Made by a program: the position numbers and the translations under genes. A stretch of 64,000 nt of DNA from Diospyros lotus (taxonomy: Eukaryota > Streptophyta > Magnoliopsida > Ericales > Ebenaceae): NCBI RefSeq assembly GCF_014633365.1, contig NC_068350.1, positions 12,935,787 through 12,999,786 of the forward strand. Reading direction: 5' to 3'. The notes beneath the pieces are model-generated. The model saw only the letters and a program-made list of their open reading frames with translations. It ran no database searches and had not been told where the DNA came from. Shown here piece after piece: positions 30,911 to 41,755 of this stretch (position 1 is the stretch's first letter; every line of letters begins with the position of its first letter).

Positions 30911-31700
30911 TGTTATGGGTATTTCCTGCTCTACTCCTTATGGTCTAGGCTCAACTCAACGGGTCGGCCCACTCGTATAAGGCTTAGTAGACCTCGAGCT
31001 GAATTCTTCTAAGCAAGCTCGCACATCGCTGGAGCCCAAGCTCGGATCGTAGGACCAAGCGGGCTTGATACGAATGAGCTCCCATCTACCATTTGAGCGA
31101 GCTCCCAGCTACACTTCGAGCGAGCTCCCAGTGACTCTTGTAGTTCGTCGGCCTAGTCGATCAACTCGCATAACGAGAAGGTCATATGCTTGGGAATATT
31201 AGCGGCCTAAAGGCTGCCCCAACTGGCCCCATCTTCTTGGCCCATTTGATCAGCCCATATCAGTTCCATCGTTGGCCCTTTGCAACATCATTACAGATGC
31301 ATCTGGATTTCGCGCGTTCACCTTAGATCCCATCCTCATTAATGATGGATCCCATCCACATTAATGAGGGTCCCGTCGGCACCTTACAGATGCGTGGGCA
31401 CTTCTGTCGATGCCGAAAATTCTGTCCCATCATCTGCAGACGTACAACACATGCAAGGGGGTTTCTCCACCTCTCATATATCAACCAACTCTTTTTTAGA
31501 GCCATGGTATGTTTTTTCACCAACTTGCTGATACTCTACATTTCCTTACTCGCTTACTTACTTGAGCGTCGGAGTATTATAGTAGGGACCGAACAGCGAA
31601 TCAACAGACCCAACCAGATAGCCCATTTTCTTCTCCCTTTCGAATTCACCACACCCGTGCGGGCCAACAAATCACCGTCGACCAAATTTGAACGTCGACA
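30911..31700 (+). mobile_element. LTR of a truncated Tat-type gypsy element
   Basis: A purine/G-rich tract agggggcctaa precedes tgttatgggtatttcctg, the likely LTR start, and the segment ends aacgtcgaca at 31700. The block with cattaatgagggtcccgt, caaccaactcttttttagag and a cttactcgcttacttacttgagcgtcggag-like run is shared with the Tat LTRs at 32142-32618 and 39433-39934. The R/U5 module is therefore common to two related elements, while the U3 half differs. Sequence to its left (29821-30910) is taken as this element's 3' interior. A clean target duplication cannot be seen because the 5' side is missing. Confidence 0.65.
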
Positions 31701-31869
31701 ATGGTGTAATTAAAATATTAAAAAATTTGAGTAATCATATGAAAAAAATATAAAAATACAATGATTAAAATATATATTTGGCCAAGTTTTAGCATCAAGG
31801 TGCCACCTTAACCATGGTGAAACCCAAACTAGAGATTTTCAGTTTGAATATTATGTTATGGAGAGAGTT

Positions 31870-32141
31870 TATATAATTAAGGCTTAATAAATGTGGCATC
31901 ACCTTAATAATTACAAAATATAGCATTTGATTTTTAAAATAATAAATGTTACGATTTCATATTTTAAATATTAATTTTTTTTTAAATCCTTAATGTGATG
32001 AAACGTTAGCACATATATGAACGCGTTTATTTTTGCAGGTGACACATCACATGGATGACTGATTAACAATATTTGAATAAATTAACTAGTTTGTTACATT
32101 TACTTGATAATTTAAAAAATATGGTATTTGATCCTTGATAT
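31870..32141 (+). repeat. Left arm of a large inverted-repeat element (outer part)
   Basis: The sequence from about 31870 to 32141, plus 39940-39975, is mirrored by 40320-40630. Matching pairs include gatgaaacgttagcacatat with gatggaacattaacacatat and aaaaaatatggtatttgatc with its counterpart. The arm is about 300 bp and the Tat element at 32142 is inserted in it. This resembles a MULE or foldback element; outer target duplications are not clear. Confidence 0.6.
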
Positions 32142-32618
32142 TGGACTGTCTGGGCCTAATCTTGGCCCTCTTTCTGGGCCCAACCTTGGCCCATCTCTTG
32201 GTCTTACGCTAGCCTGCCGCAATATCATTGCAACCCCCATTGACTATCAGCGCGGCCGCCTCAGATCCCATCCTCACTAATGGCGAATTCCATCCATATT
32301 AATGAGGGTCCCGTTGCCACCATGCTACCAGCTGGGAACCTCTACCGACGCTGGATAGTCAGTCCCATCACCTCTAGACACACGACACATGCATCTAGGA
32401 GGACGTCTCCTCCTCCTATATCAGCCAGCTCTTTTCAGAGCCAAGGTATGGTTTGCCCTCTGACCTACTGATACATGATACATTTTCTTACTCTTACTCT
32501 CTCGAGCATTGGAGTGCTTGCCGGTGCCAACCGCCCCCCGGACGGACCCATTGCCGGAGCCCGCGCCTTGCCATTGTGACCCCGCCTCCGATCGCCTCCT
32601 TTTGGTCAGGAAGGAACA
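32142..32618 (+). repeat. Tat element 5' LTR
   Basis: 477 bp. A TATA-like tcctatatcagcc lies at about 32413-32425. It shares its whole length with 39433-39934, apart from a few small indels. Confidence 0.85.
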
Positions 32619-32620
32619 TC

Positions 32621-32638
32621 TGGCGCCCACCGTGGGGC
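32621..32638 (+). other. Tat element primer-binding region
   Basis: tggcgcccaccgtggggc two bases after the LTR end. Tat and Athila elements carry a tggcgcc-type primer site here. Confidence 0.75.
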
Positions 32639-32759
32639 TCGATAAAACTTATCTACCCCATAATTTCACTAGAGCCTTTCAAGCCAATCCCCCCAGTTGT
32701 CGTACAATGATGTGAACCAGAAGCACCTCTACCCAAGGGCCGAGCGACACCTAACGCCA

Positions 32760-33430
32760 CCTAACCACCCACACCCCTACCCACGTTAGCCCACCTCCAT
32801 CTAATCAGATAGTCGGAGTCATTAACACCATTTTCAGAGGTTTTGCCAAACAGAGCGCTGAGTTTGACATAAGAACAATACTCCCACACAGTAATGTCAA
32901 TAAATGATACCAAGAAGAAACTAAGATGAATGGCCCGACACCCTACGATATGCTTTACAAACAAAGACTTCGAAGGAGTCGATCCGAACCTCGACGATCC
33001 TGTGGTAGTCTTGGTCGTCATCTCGAGCTTTTTGGTAAAAAAAGGTCCTGGTAGACCAAGGCAACTCTGCCGACCTATTATACCTACCAACCCTAAGAAG
33101 GATGGGTATCCTTGAAAGGGAGCTAAGACCATTTCACGGGAACTTAATTGGCTTCTCGGGAGAGCAGGTAGGCGTTAGGGGTTACATCAACTTGTTGACC
33201 TCATTCGGGATGGCTCCCCTAGTCAAAGCCATCACTATCTGAAACTTGGTTATGGATTACTAAACACCATACAACGCGCTCCTCATCCGACCCTCCCTTA
33301 ACACCTTGGGCACAATAGTATCCACCCCCCATCTGGTCATGAAATTCCCGATATCAAATACCAAGGTCGGGGTCGTCCATGACGACCAAAAGGAGGCCCG
33401 ACCGTGCTACCGTGATAGCCTCAAAACTTA
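32760..33430 (+). pseudogene. Tat gag C-terminal edge and protease, broken
   Basis: In shifting plus-strand frames the segment gives the gag/protease linker (VINTIFRGFA) near 32820, then a KKVLVDQGNSADLLYLPTLR-like protease string near 33040-33105. There the aspartyl motif is DQG rather than the common DSG. GFSGEQVGVRGYINLLTSFG follows near 33150-33210 and a PHLVMKFP-like string near 33335. Several stops and frameshifts interrupt it. The protease would cut Gag-Pol during particle maturation. Confidence 0.75.
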
Positions 33431-33659
33431 AAGCCCCAAGCCTAGCAAGGGTGAGAAAAGAAATGAAGCCCCCGACGGCAACAACCAGGCAACAGGCGTC
33501 AATAGCCAAGGCCCACGACACCATGTACATATGACCGAATTAGACCCACAAAGCGAACTCTCAGATAAGCTCCCCCAACCCACAGAAGAGCTCCATCCTG
33601 TAAGCCTGGGTCCTCGCCCAGAACAGGTCGTCAACATTGTCTCTACATTACTAAGTGAA

Positions 33660-34365
33660 CTGAAAGAAAGGTTAATCAGCCTGCTCCGACAGAATGCTGA
33701 CCTTTTTCGCTTGGACCCCTGCTGACATGCCCGGGATAGATCCACTTGTCATTTGCCACAGGCTGGCGCTGGATCCAGAGGCCAGACCGGTTGCCTAGAA
33801 AAAAAGAAGACTGGGAGAGGAAAGACGGCGTGCAGCCATAGAAGAAACAACCAAACTCTTGAAGGCCGGGTTCATCAAAGAAGTCCCATACACAACATAG
33901 CTCACCAACGTGGTGATGGTAAAAAAATACTCAAGAAAATGGAGAATGTGCGTCGACTTCACCAACCTAAACAGGGCGCGTGCCCAAAGGATTCATACCC
34001 GTTACCCAGCATCAACCGACTTGTAAACGCAGCCTCTGGGTATAGGTACTTGAGTTTTATGGACGCTTACTCCAGTTATAATCAGATCCAGATGCACCTC
34101 GAAGACGAAGAAAAAATAGCAGTCATAACGAAAAATGCCAATTTCTGTTATTGGGTCATGCCATTCGGATTAAAGAATGCAGGCACGACATATCAACAAC
34201 TGATGAACAAAGTATTCGCCAAATAGATTGGTCGGAACATAGAAGTCTATATAGATAACAAGGTGGAAAAAACCTCGAAAAAACAAAATCGCTTCTGGAC
34301 CTAACCGAAATTTTCACGCAACTTATGCAGCACAGCATGAGGCTTAATCCCTAACAAGTGCGCCT
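33660..34365 (+). pseudogene. Tat reverse transcriptase, broken
   Basis: Plus-strand pieces match the gypsy polymerase in order: a DMPGIDPLVICHRLALDPEA-like entry, KWRMCVDFTNLNRACPKDSY, YLSFMDAYSSYNQIQMHLED, NFCYWVMPFGLKNAGTTYQ and a final NIEVYIDNKVEKT. The catalytic YIDD has become YIDN through a single base change, so the polymerase active site is lost. Stops at 34226 and frame changes near 33725 and 33880-33990 add to the damage. Confidence 0.85.
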
Positions 34366-34889
34366 TCGGGGTTCAAGCCGACAAGTTTCTGGGATTCATG
34401 TTAACCAGCCAGGGAATTGAAGCCAACCTTAACAAATGCGAAGCCATCCTCGCGATGTGTAACCCCGCCAGCCTAAAGGAGGTCCAGCAGCTAATAGGCC
34501 GAATAACAGCTTTATCTTGCTTCTTCCCAAAATCGACAGACCGAAAAAAATCATTCTTCCAATGCCTAAAAAATTTAGTCAAGTTCGAGTGGACGAAAGA
34601 GTGTGAAACCGCCTTTCAAGAACTAAAAACCTTCTTAGCAGCACCACCCCTTATTCTTTCAAGGCCAGAGCCTAGAGAGGAACTTTCACTTTACCTCTTC
34701 ATCACCACTAATGCCCTCAACGCAGTATTGATCAGGGAAGAAGGCAAAACGCAACGGCCGGTATACGTCATCAGAACTAAAAGCCTTCCTAGCAGCATCC
34801 CCTATCAAGAAGCTAACGCTAGCACTAGTAACAGTGGCTCGAAAGGTCAGGCCGTATTTCCAAGGCCATCAGATCACAGTCCAGACTGA
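34366..34889 (+). pseudogene. Tat RNase H (first), mostly open
   Basis: A long plus-strand frame (from 34398) continues from CAFGVQADKFLGFMLTSQGI through IGRITALSCFFPKSTDRKKS to ELKTFLAAPPLILSRPEPRE and LSLYLFITTNALNAVLIREE, with PVYVI. This is the connection and gypsy RNase H region. It becomes non-homologous after 34800 by frameshift. Confidence 0.8.
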
Positions 34890-35039
34890 TCAATCGATCC
34901 GGCAAGTGCTCCAAAATTCGGAGCTTTCAGGAAGAATGACCGCATGGTCAGTCGAGCTCTCCGAGTTCTGCATACAGTACTAGCCCTACAAACACATCAA
35001 GTCCTAGGTACTCTCCAATTTTTGTGCTGAACTTTCTCC

Positions 35040-35440
35040 TTCCGATCCAAACCCGGAACCCAACCCCTGGATATTTTTCGTCGACGGAGCCTCCAACATT
35101 AAAGGAAGTTGAGTCGGGATCATCCTAAAAGGACCCAGTGGGCTTACACTCGAACAGTCACTTCGTTTCAACTTTAAGGCAACCAACAACCAAGCAAAAT
35201 ATAAGGCTCTTATAGCTGGGTTAAACCTAGCAAAAGAAATCAGAGCATCCCAGTTAATCGCCAAGAGCGATTCCCAACTAGTAACCAACCAAGTCAAGGG
35301 CGAATTCTAGACCAAAGAACCACAGCTTGGCCGATACCTCCATAAGGTCAGAACCCTGGCCGGATCCTTTGACTATTTCCAAATTGAATATATCCCCAGG
35401 GAACAAAACGCGTAAGCAGATCTGCTCTCAAGACAGAACA
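35040..35440 (+). pseudogene. Second, archaeal-type RNase H of the Tat element, broken
   Basis: It shows WIFFVDGASNIKGS with the first catalytic aspartate, FKATNNQAKYKALIAGLNLA where the usual catalytic glutamate (AEYEAL) is lysine, and AKSDSQLVTNQVKG with the second aspartate, then YIPREQNA. Two stops lie inside. The presence of this extra RNase H after the gypsy RNase H is a hallmark of the Tat lineage. Confidence 0.8.
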
Positions 35441-35559
35441 CTCCCTGCTAACATCGAAGAAGCCAAGAGGCTCAAAAGGACAGCTTGCTACTTTACCCTA
35501 CTCGAAAACCAACTGTACCGAAGAGGTTACTCCACACCACTTCTCAAATGTGTCGACCT

Positions 35560-36642
35560 CAATTAGTCCACCTACATCATGATTGAAATACATGAAAGGG
35601 TTATGCAGAGGCCACCTCGGTGGACGATCCCTAGTAGAAAAAGTACTGAGAGCCGAATACTATTGGCCGACGATAAAGAGCAACTGCCTGACCTATGTAA
35701 AATGCTGTGACAAGTGCTAGAGGTTCACAAACGCACATCATTCCCCGCCGGAGGAGCTCCAAAACCTTGACAACCCTTGATTATTTTATAAATGGGGGAT
35801 AAACATCCTCGGACCCTTTTCGATCGCAGCGGGACAACTTAAGTTCATGGCAATAGCAGTTAACAACTTCATGAAATGGATAGAGGCCGAGCCCCTGGCT
35901 ATAATCACCGCCAAAAGAATCTGAAAGTTTATTTGGAAGAATATTGGTTGCCGACACGGCCTCTCTAGGGTACTAAGCTCGCACAATGACACTCAATTCA
36001 CCAACGGCAAGCCCCAGGACTTCTGCTAAGAGCTCGGTATCCACCAGGTCTTTACCTAAGTCGAGCACCCCCAGACCTACGGCCAACCCAAAGCTGCCAA
36101 CAAAGTCATCCTGGCAGGCCTAAAAAAGTTACTCAATGGCTCCAAAGAAGCTTGGCCAGAAGAACATGCCATGGTGTTATGGTCTTACCACACCACAACT
36201 CAGACCTCAACTAGGGATCGAAACACCTTTTTGACTCACTTATGGGTTAGAAGCCATGATCCCGATTGAGATTGAGGAACCCAGCCCCAGGCGACAGTAC
36301 TTTTGGGAAGACACCAATAACGAAGAATAGCGAATTGACCTCGACCTTATCTAGGAAATCCGAGACTAGGCTTAAATTCACGAACAGGCCGCCAAGCAAA
36401 AAACAGCTCAGAAATACAACAAAAGAGTGCATCCCTGACGATTTCAAGAAGAAAACCTGGTCCTAAGAAATATTGAAGGCCCAATAAAACAACCCTTACA
36501 AGGAAAACTCGGTGCCAACTGGGAAGGTCCTTACCGAGTCACTAACAGCCTCGATGGAGGAGCTTACCACTTGGCCGAGCTCTCAGGAAGACCCTTGACC
36601 AGGTCATGGAACATAGCCTGCCTGCGAAAATATTATAGCTAA
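35560..36642 (+). pseudogene. Tat integrase, broken
   Basis: Pieces in order: zinc-binding region remnants near 35600-35740, FMKWIEAEPLAIITAKRI near 35868, RVLSSHNDTQFTNGK (the usual SDNGTQF catalytic aspartate changed to H), VEHPQTYGQPKAANKVILAG around 36060 where the catalytic glutamate is lysine, LWSYHTTTQTSTR, and the C-terminal LGANWEGPYRVTNSLDGGAY with RSWNIACLRKYYS ending near 36642. Numerous stops. The enzyme that would insert element DNA is dead. Confidence 0.8.
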
Positions 36643-36722
36643 GCGATTATCTTCTTATATCATTTAGATAAAAATACTTCCTTCTATTACTTATTAAACT
36701 CTTACATGGGTCCAGACCCAAG

Positions 36723-36741
36723 TTTTTTTTTTTTTTTTTTT
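36723..36741 (+). repeat. Poly-T tract
   Basis: A run of about 19 T separates the pol end from the 88-bp tandem array. Confidence 0.8.
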
Positions 36742-36750
36742 ATTATCGCA

Positions 36751-37200
36751 GATCTCGAGTTATCTCGGTCTGCTGCCTTTGGCCTTGAGTAATCTCGACC
36801 TATCTCCAAAAATGCTTTGTAATAAACAAGCATCAACGGACCTCGAGTTAACTCGGTCTGCTGTCTTTGGCCTTGAGTAACCTCGGCCTATCTCCAACAA
36901 AACTTTGTAACAAACAAGCACTGACGAATCTCGAGTTACCTCGGTCTGCTATCTTTGGCCTTGAGTAACCTCGGCCTATCTCCAACAAAGCTTTGTAACA
37001 AACAAGCACCGACGGACCTCGAGTTATCTCTGTTTACTGCCTTTGGCCTCGAGTAACCTAAGCCTGTCTCCAATAAAGCTTTGTAACAAACAAGCACTGG
37101 GGGACCATGAGTTGCCTCGGTCTGCTGCCTTTGCCCTCGAGTAACTTCGGCTTATCTCCAACGAAGTTTTATAATAAACAAGCACCGACAGACCTCTCCA
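36751..37200. repeat. 88-bp tandem array in the Tat 3' region, five units
   Basis: Units begin ga(t/c)ctcgagtta at 36751, 36839, 36927, 37015 and 37103, and a sixth start appears at 37191 before decay. The period is exactly 88 bp each time. Each unit has two related halves: cctcgagtta-ctcggtctgc and ccttgagtaacctcggccta. The array lies between pol and the antisense frame, which is where Tat-type elements are known to carry variable tandem repeats that can seed satellites. Confidence 0.95.
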
Positions 37201-38259
37201 CGAGTCATCTCAATCCTTCCCAAGTTACGCCCTCTATTGGGTAGGCATCAGGTGACCTCGAGTTACCTTGGTCCCATCCCAATAAGGCAAATTAGAAGCT
37301 TTCTAGGCCTTGCCAAACCTTACCGCAAAATAGGTAGATGCAACAACACTAAATCGTTCGGCACTCACAGTAGTTGGATGGTCAAGCACTAAAGAAAACA
37401 AAAGCAAAGAACACAAGGTACTCATACTCGAAAAATTTTCATTTCATTAACTCCATTCCAATACAAAACATATCAACAACACAAGATCCTTTATTACGCT
37501 TTCAGTGATCCACTTACATATCAACATAGGGACGACAGACGAACTATTCTAGGCGAGTCTTCTCCCTCACCGCCCCCAAAGACGAATCCATAGAAAACTT
37601 CGACGCGATCCGAGAAAGCTCCTCGTTTTCCCAGTCATACGCACGAACAGAACTCGAAGTGGAGATATCCATCGACGAGCAGACTAGCACACAACCCTCG
37701 ACTGATCCGAAGGCCGATTAGCTAGAGCAATCGAACATCAAAATAAGGATCCCTAGACAGAGGACCAGTTCAAGAACGAAAATAAGGGACGTAGACACAT
37801 GAGGGCGACGCATATAAATAGGCATCGCATGAGGCGCCTAATAGACGATCGATGGCCAATAAGATTCCTCCACGTGTCCCACAAGAAGCACCCTGACGAA
37901 CCTGCCCCACCTAGGTCGGCGAGCCATTCTATGCCTACAAGCGATGCTTCACGCCCTCAGATAGACGCCTCGATTCTCGAAACTCATGAAGCCCCGTATA
38001 ATCAAATAAAGGTGCCAAAACAAAAACCCAAAGTCGAAGCACCGAATCCTTTGAAGGAACGATAGCTCGGCCCCGCCTCACAGACCAAAATCCTGGGCAC
38101 GACAAACCTGTCAGGACACCAAAACCACAGGGATCAAGCAAGATGCACACGAAGAGAAAGACAGAAACAAAGCATCACGATAAGAAAAGTGACGCAATTT
38201 GTTATTAAGCAAGAAGTACTCAATAAGATTACAAGACACACGCTAAAAACCTATACTAC
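37201..38259. other. Tat 3' non-coding region
   Basis: No frame with a recognisable product. It continues with decayed array-like phrases to about 37320 and then unique sequence of mixed composition. It belongs to the element because both LTRs enclose it. Confidence 0.6.
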
Positions 38260-39028
38260 CACACAAAATCACGGCTCGGCTCGACTCTCATTCGACGGGT
38301 CTATAAGGCAACCATCCTTAACCTTCTTGAAAAAGCCAAAGGCTGAAAGATCTAGTTCTGGGAAAATAGCTCGGACATGGGACAAGGCCATTTCATACCC
38401 CTCATTTCTCGACTCCTCCATTCCCATCTTTGCTCTTTCCATCTCGGACTGAGCAACAACCATCTCGGCCTTCGCTTTCATCTCCGTCCCCCATCACCTC
38501 AGATTTGGCTAACTCCACCTTTGACTCCAACTTCTTCAGTTCTGTGCCAGCAACATCCAACTGAACTTGGAGAACGTCGACTGTACGATCGACCTCATCA
38601 ACCCGCTTCTTTGCCTCGACGGTTATCACCTCTACGGCCTTCTTAAACTCTTATCTTATTGACTCTCGAGCCCATCACAATTCCTTTTCGTAGTCCATCT
38701 TCATCTTGGAAAGACGAGTCGCCACGCTTGCCTCGACCAAGCTGCAATCCGCTGCAAGTTGGAGGGTTTGGTGCTCGACCTGATGAAATGCGGTTGGCGA
38801 GCCAACACCTGGTAACCCTTCCGATTCGATAGCAGATCAAGATAAGTGTCGATAAAGAGGTCACTTCGAAACTCCGAGTCCTAAAACGAAACCAAGTGGC
38901 CGCCACTCCGGGTATGATTTGAACCACTAGGTGATCGAACCTCTCCATCAGGACCCTTTTGACGCTTCTTATACCGGGCTAGCTCCTTAGAAAGGGTAGG
39001 ATCCCTAGAGCCAGAGCTCGAAACCATG
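38260..39028 (-). pseudogene. Antisense coiled-coil open frame of the Tat element, broken
   Basis: On the minus strand an ATG at 39028 starts MVSSSGSRDPTLSKELARYK. It continues through a stop and frameshifts to VEVITVEAKKRVDEVDRTVD, a LKKLESKVELAKSE heptad region (38402-38629) and, in another frame, RNEGYEMALSHVRAIFPELD then LSAFGFF (38269-38481). The Glu/Lys-rich heptads predict a coiled coil. The ending, a hydrophobic FPELDLSAF-type motif after the coil, is typical of extra antisense frames I know from Tat/Retand-type gypsy elements. Its role is unknown. It runs opposite to pol and begins about 400 bp from the 3' LTR. Confidence 0.65.
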
Positions 39029-39432
39029 GTAGCAACAACCATCGCAGCGGGTTGCGTGGTAGGAACAGCCGATACCTACGCAGTTAAGGCCCTTCTAGCT
39101 TCCTTATCCGCCTGAGAAGAACCTGACGCAGCCGGTATCAGGCGCGCTCGTAAGGAAGAGATGAACATGTTTCGCAAGGCCTCTAATCTCGATGCCACAC
39201 GTATTACGGGTCAGCACATGGAGAAAACTACTTTACCTTTAGGTCAGGCCAACCTCAAACGACTCCAGAGAAAACATCTATGCAAACAAAACAAAAGTCA
39301 GTTAGGTCATTCACCTCGGTCAGATTTTAATGACAATCCAACTATCTAAAACTAGCATATGCAACGAAATTGCCCAAGCCTCTCTTCTCTTGCTCGAACG
39401 CTTGCTTTTCAAGCATTCGACCTAGGGAGCTG

Positions 39433-39934
39433 TGGACCGTCCGGGCCCAATCTTAGCCCTCTTCTTAGCCTGTCTCTGGGACCAATCTCGACCATCTCTC
39501 TCGGCCCATCTCTTGGTCCTGCATTAGCCTACTGCAACATCATTACAACCCCCACTGATTATCCGCACGACTGCCTCAGATCCCATCCTCATTAGTGGCG
39601 GATCCCATCTACATTAATGAGGGTCCCGTGGCCACCATGCTACCACCTGGGAATCTCTACTGGTGCCGGATAGTTAGTTCCATCACCTGTAGATGCACGA
39701 CACATGTATCCAGGAGGACGTCTCCTCCTCATATATCAGCCAGCTCTTTTTAGAGCGAAGGTATGTTCTGCTCTCTGATCTACTGATACACGACCCCTTT
39801 TCTTACTCTTACTCACTTGAGTGTCGGAGTGCTTGTAGGTGCCAGCCGCCCCCCGGAACGGACCCGTCGCCAGAGCCAGCGCCCTACCATTGCAACCACG
39901 CCTCCGATCACCCATTTTTGGTCAGGAAGGAACA
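39433..39934 (+). repeat. Tat element 3' LTR
   Basis: 502 bp, matching 32142-32618 with a few indels that make it slightly longer. Confidence 0.85.
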
Positions 39935-39939
39935 TATAT

Positions 39940-40630
39940 ACAAAACATTAAGGTTCCATATCTCAACTATTAAAAATTGTTGATTTATATTTTTACCCTG
40001 ACGAAGAGTAGATTGAGCCCTTTGGTACATCACGTAAGACATATACGTAGAAAAGAGAAAGTGTTATGTTATAAAAAAGACATGTCATATTAAAATTTAC
40101 CTTTATAGGAAAAAAACTAAATTACCCATAACTTAAAAAATACTAAATTCCAAATACCTAAATCTCTAGATTACTAATCCAAAAAAGTTATCTTTTTATT
40201 CTAAATCACAAAAATATGACATAACTGATCTCCATTCTTTTTATTTGTTGAACTCCGTTCTATCACTCTCTCACTCTTTTGTTTATTTCTTCTTTTGCAT
40301 CTTAGAGTAAGAATTTAAAATAACCATTTTTAATAGTTGAGATATAAAATTTTGATATTTTGCACATCAGGATTAAATACCATATTTTTTTAATTGTTAA
40401 AGGAGCACAACAAACTAATCACCCTATTCAAATAATGTTGCCAACCAATCATTTGCAAAAATGATTGCATTCATATATGTGTTAATGTTCCATCATGATA
40501 AGGATATAAATTAATAATTTTTAATAATAAAAATATGAAATCTTAACATTTTGTATATAAGGGATCAAATGTCATATTTTTTAATTGTTAAGAGAGGATC
40601 GTATGGATTAAGTCTATAATTAACTATTTT
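39940..40630 (-). repeat. Inner part and right arm of the large inverted-repeat element
   Basis: 39940-39975 completes the left arm (ggttccatatctcaactatt, ttaaaaattg). 40320-40630 is its inverse, containing ttaatagttgagatataaaa, attcatatatgtgttaatgt and aagggatcaaatgtcatatt. The loop between the arms (about 39980-40315) has no gene. Confidence 0.6.
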
Positions 40631-41755
40631 ATATTTAACCAAAGTTTAAGGTTAAAAGAATTAACCATGTCATCACTAATAATTTATCAAGAATTATTTA
40701 AAATACTTTAGATATCTCTTGTATGCAACATGGTATAGCATCACGGGGCATTGAAATGAATAGCGTTGATCGAATGGATTAGACCAAGAGGAGCACCCAA
40801 TTCAAATGATTAGTGACATAATTGAAAGAAACATCGTAAGATATAGATGGCAAAGGGGGATGGGCTAGTTGCAGGGTTGGGAAGCTATCGGGTAGAAAAG
40901 AAGACGAGGGTTATAGTGGATGCCAAAAGTGGGGCATTGTTAGGTGGTATGTGCCTACAAGTTGGAGGATCCCACCTTTATTTTGGACCTTCCATCATGG
41001 CCCTATTCTTTCATTCTTTGACCACAATAATATCCGATTCCAAATTGGGATCTCATACGAGCAAATTATTAGCTTGCCTGCACAGTCCTTTGCCCTCTCT
41101 GCTGGGAGGACTAGAAGCCATCTCACATTGACTGCTGCTGGCCACATAAATCCAAATATTCCCAAGTCATCCAAACAGGTATATGTACAGGATATAAGAA
41201 TGATACCGAATTACATGAAAGATTTATACAACAATGCATATAAATTTTTATAGCTCCCCAATCACGTTAAATTATCACCGCCCCATTATTGGTGTGTGAT
41301 GGGCATTCATTCAGATCCTGGGAACATGCAGCATGTACAGGAGCATTTAGTTCCCACAGTAACTCAAGATTTTCCTAGGATTCAGTAGTGGGGGTAGAGG
41401 AAATGTACATTTATTACTTTGTTCAAGGGTACTCCACTAATGTGATGTCAATGTCTTTCCAGCTCCTCCTAGCTACCACTTCACCTCTGGTATTATTGCC
41501 ACAAGGAAAGGACCACTTTCTTTTCCAATTCTCTGCTCTCATTATTATTCCGATCCATACTTGGAAAAAGAAAAGAAAGGAAAAGAACCCATGGAGGAGC
41601 ATTCACGTCAATTCGCTCATCCTTCCACCCATCCCAGAATCAATGCAACCCATAAACCCCAAACCCCATCTTTATTCACTTGTTGCAAATCAAATGAACC
41701 GCATGAAACAAGTAGGAACCATAATTAATCAGGGAACATGATAGAAACAGCTTGA
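40631..41755. other. Intergenic, with an unrecognised open frame at 40847-41131
   Basis: A 94-codon plus-strand frame (MAKGDGLVAGLGSYRVEKKT...) and an overlapping one at 41388-41741 are open, but I recognise neither. The sequence has higher GC than the flanks and is not repeated in the window, so it may be host single-copy DNA such as an untranslated region opposite the minus-strand frame at 41756-42073. Confidence 0.4.

Larger units (their letters stand above)
32142..39934 (+). mobile_element. Tat-type Ty3/gypsy retrotransposon with both LTRs, decayed and without gag core
   Basis: A 7,793-bp element with LTRs at 32142-32618 and 39433-39934 (starting tggac(t/c)gtc(t/c)ggg, ending aggaaggaaca). 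The target duplication is gatat (32137-32141) / tatat (39935-39939), and the rejoined target matches the mirror arm near 40545. A primer-site region tggcgcccaccgtgggg starts at 32621. Order in the plus direction: protease, reverse transcriptase, RNase H, second (archaeal-type) RNase H, integrase, 88-bp array, antisense frame, 3' LTR. The double RNase H and the antisense frame mark the Tat lineage. The gag core is absent, with only its C-terminal edge (a GVINTIFRGFA-like string near 32820) left. Confidence 0.9.

Noticed and set aside
32509..32715. Overlapping Pro/Arg-rich plus-strand frames
   Set aside because: They span the Tat LTR end and primer site, are not in frame with gag-pol and reflect GC-rich LTR sequence.
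36751..37200. Possible CRISPR-like array because of regular spacing
   Set aside because: The whole 88-bp unit repeats without unique spacers, and the context is a plant retrotransposon.
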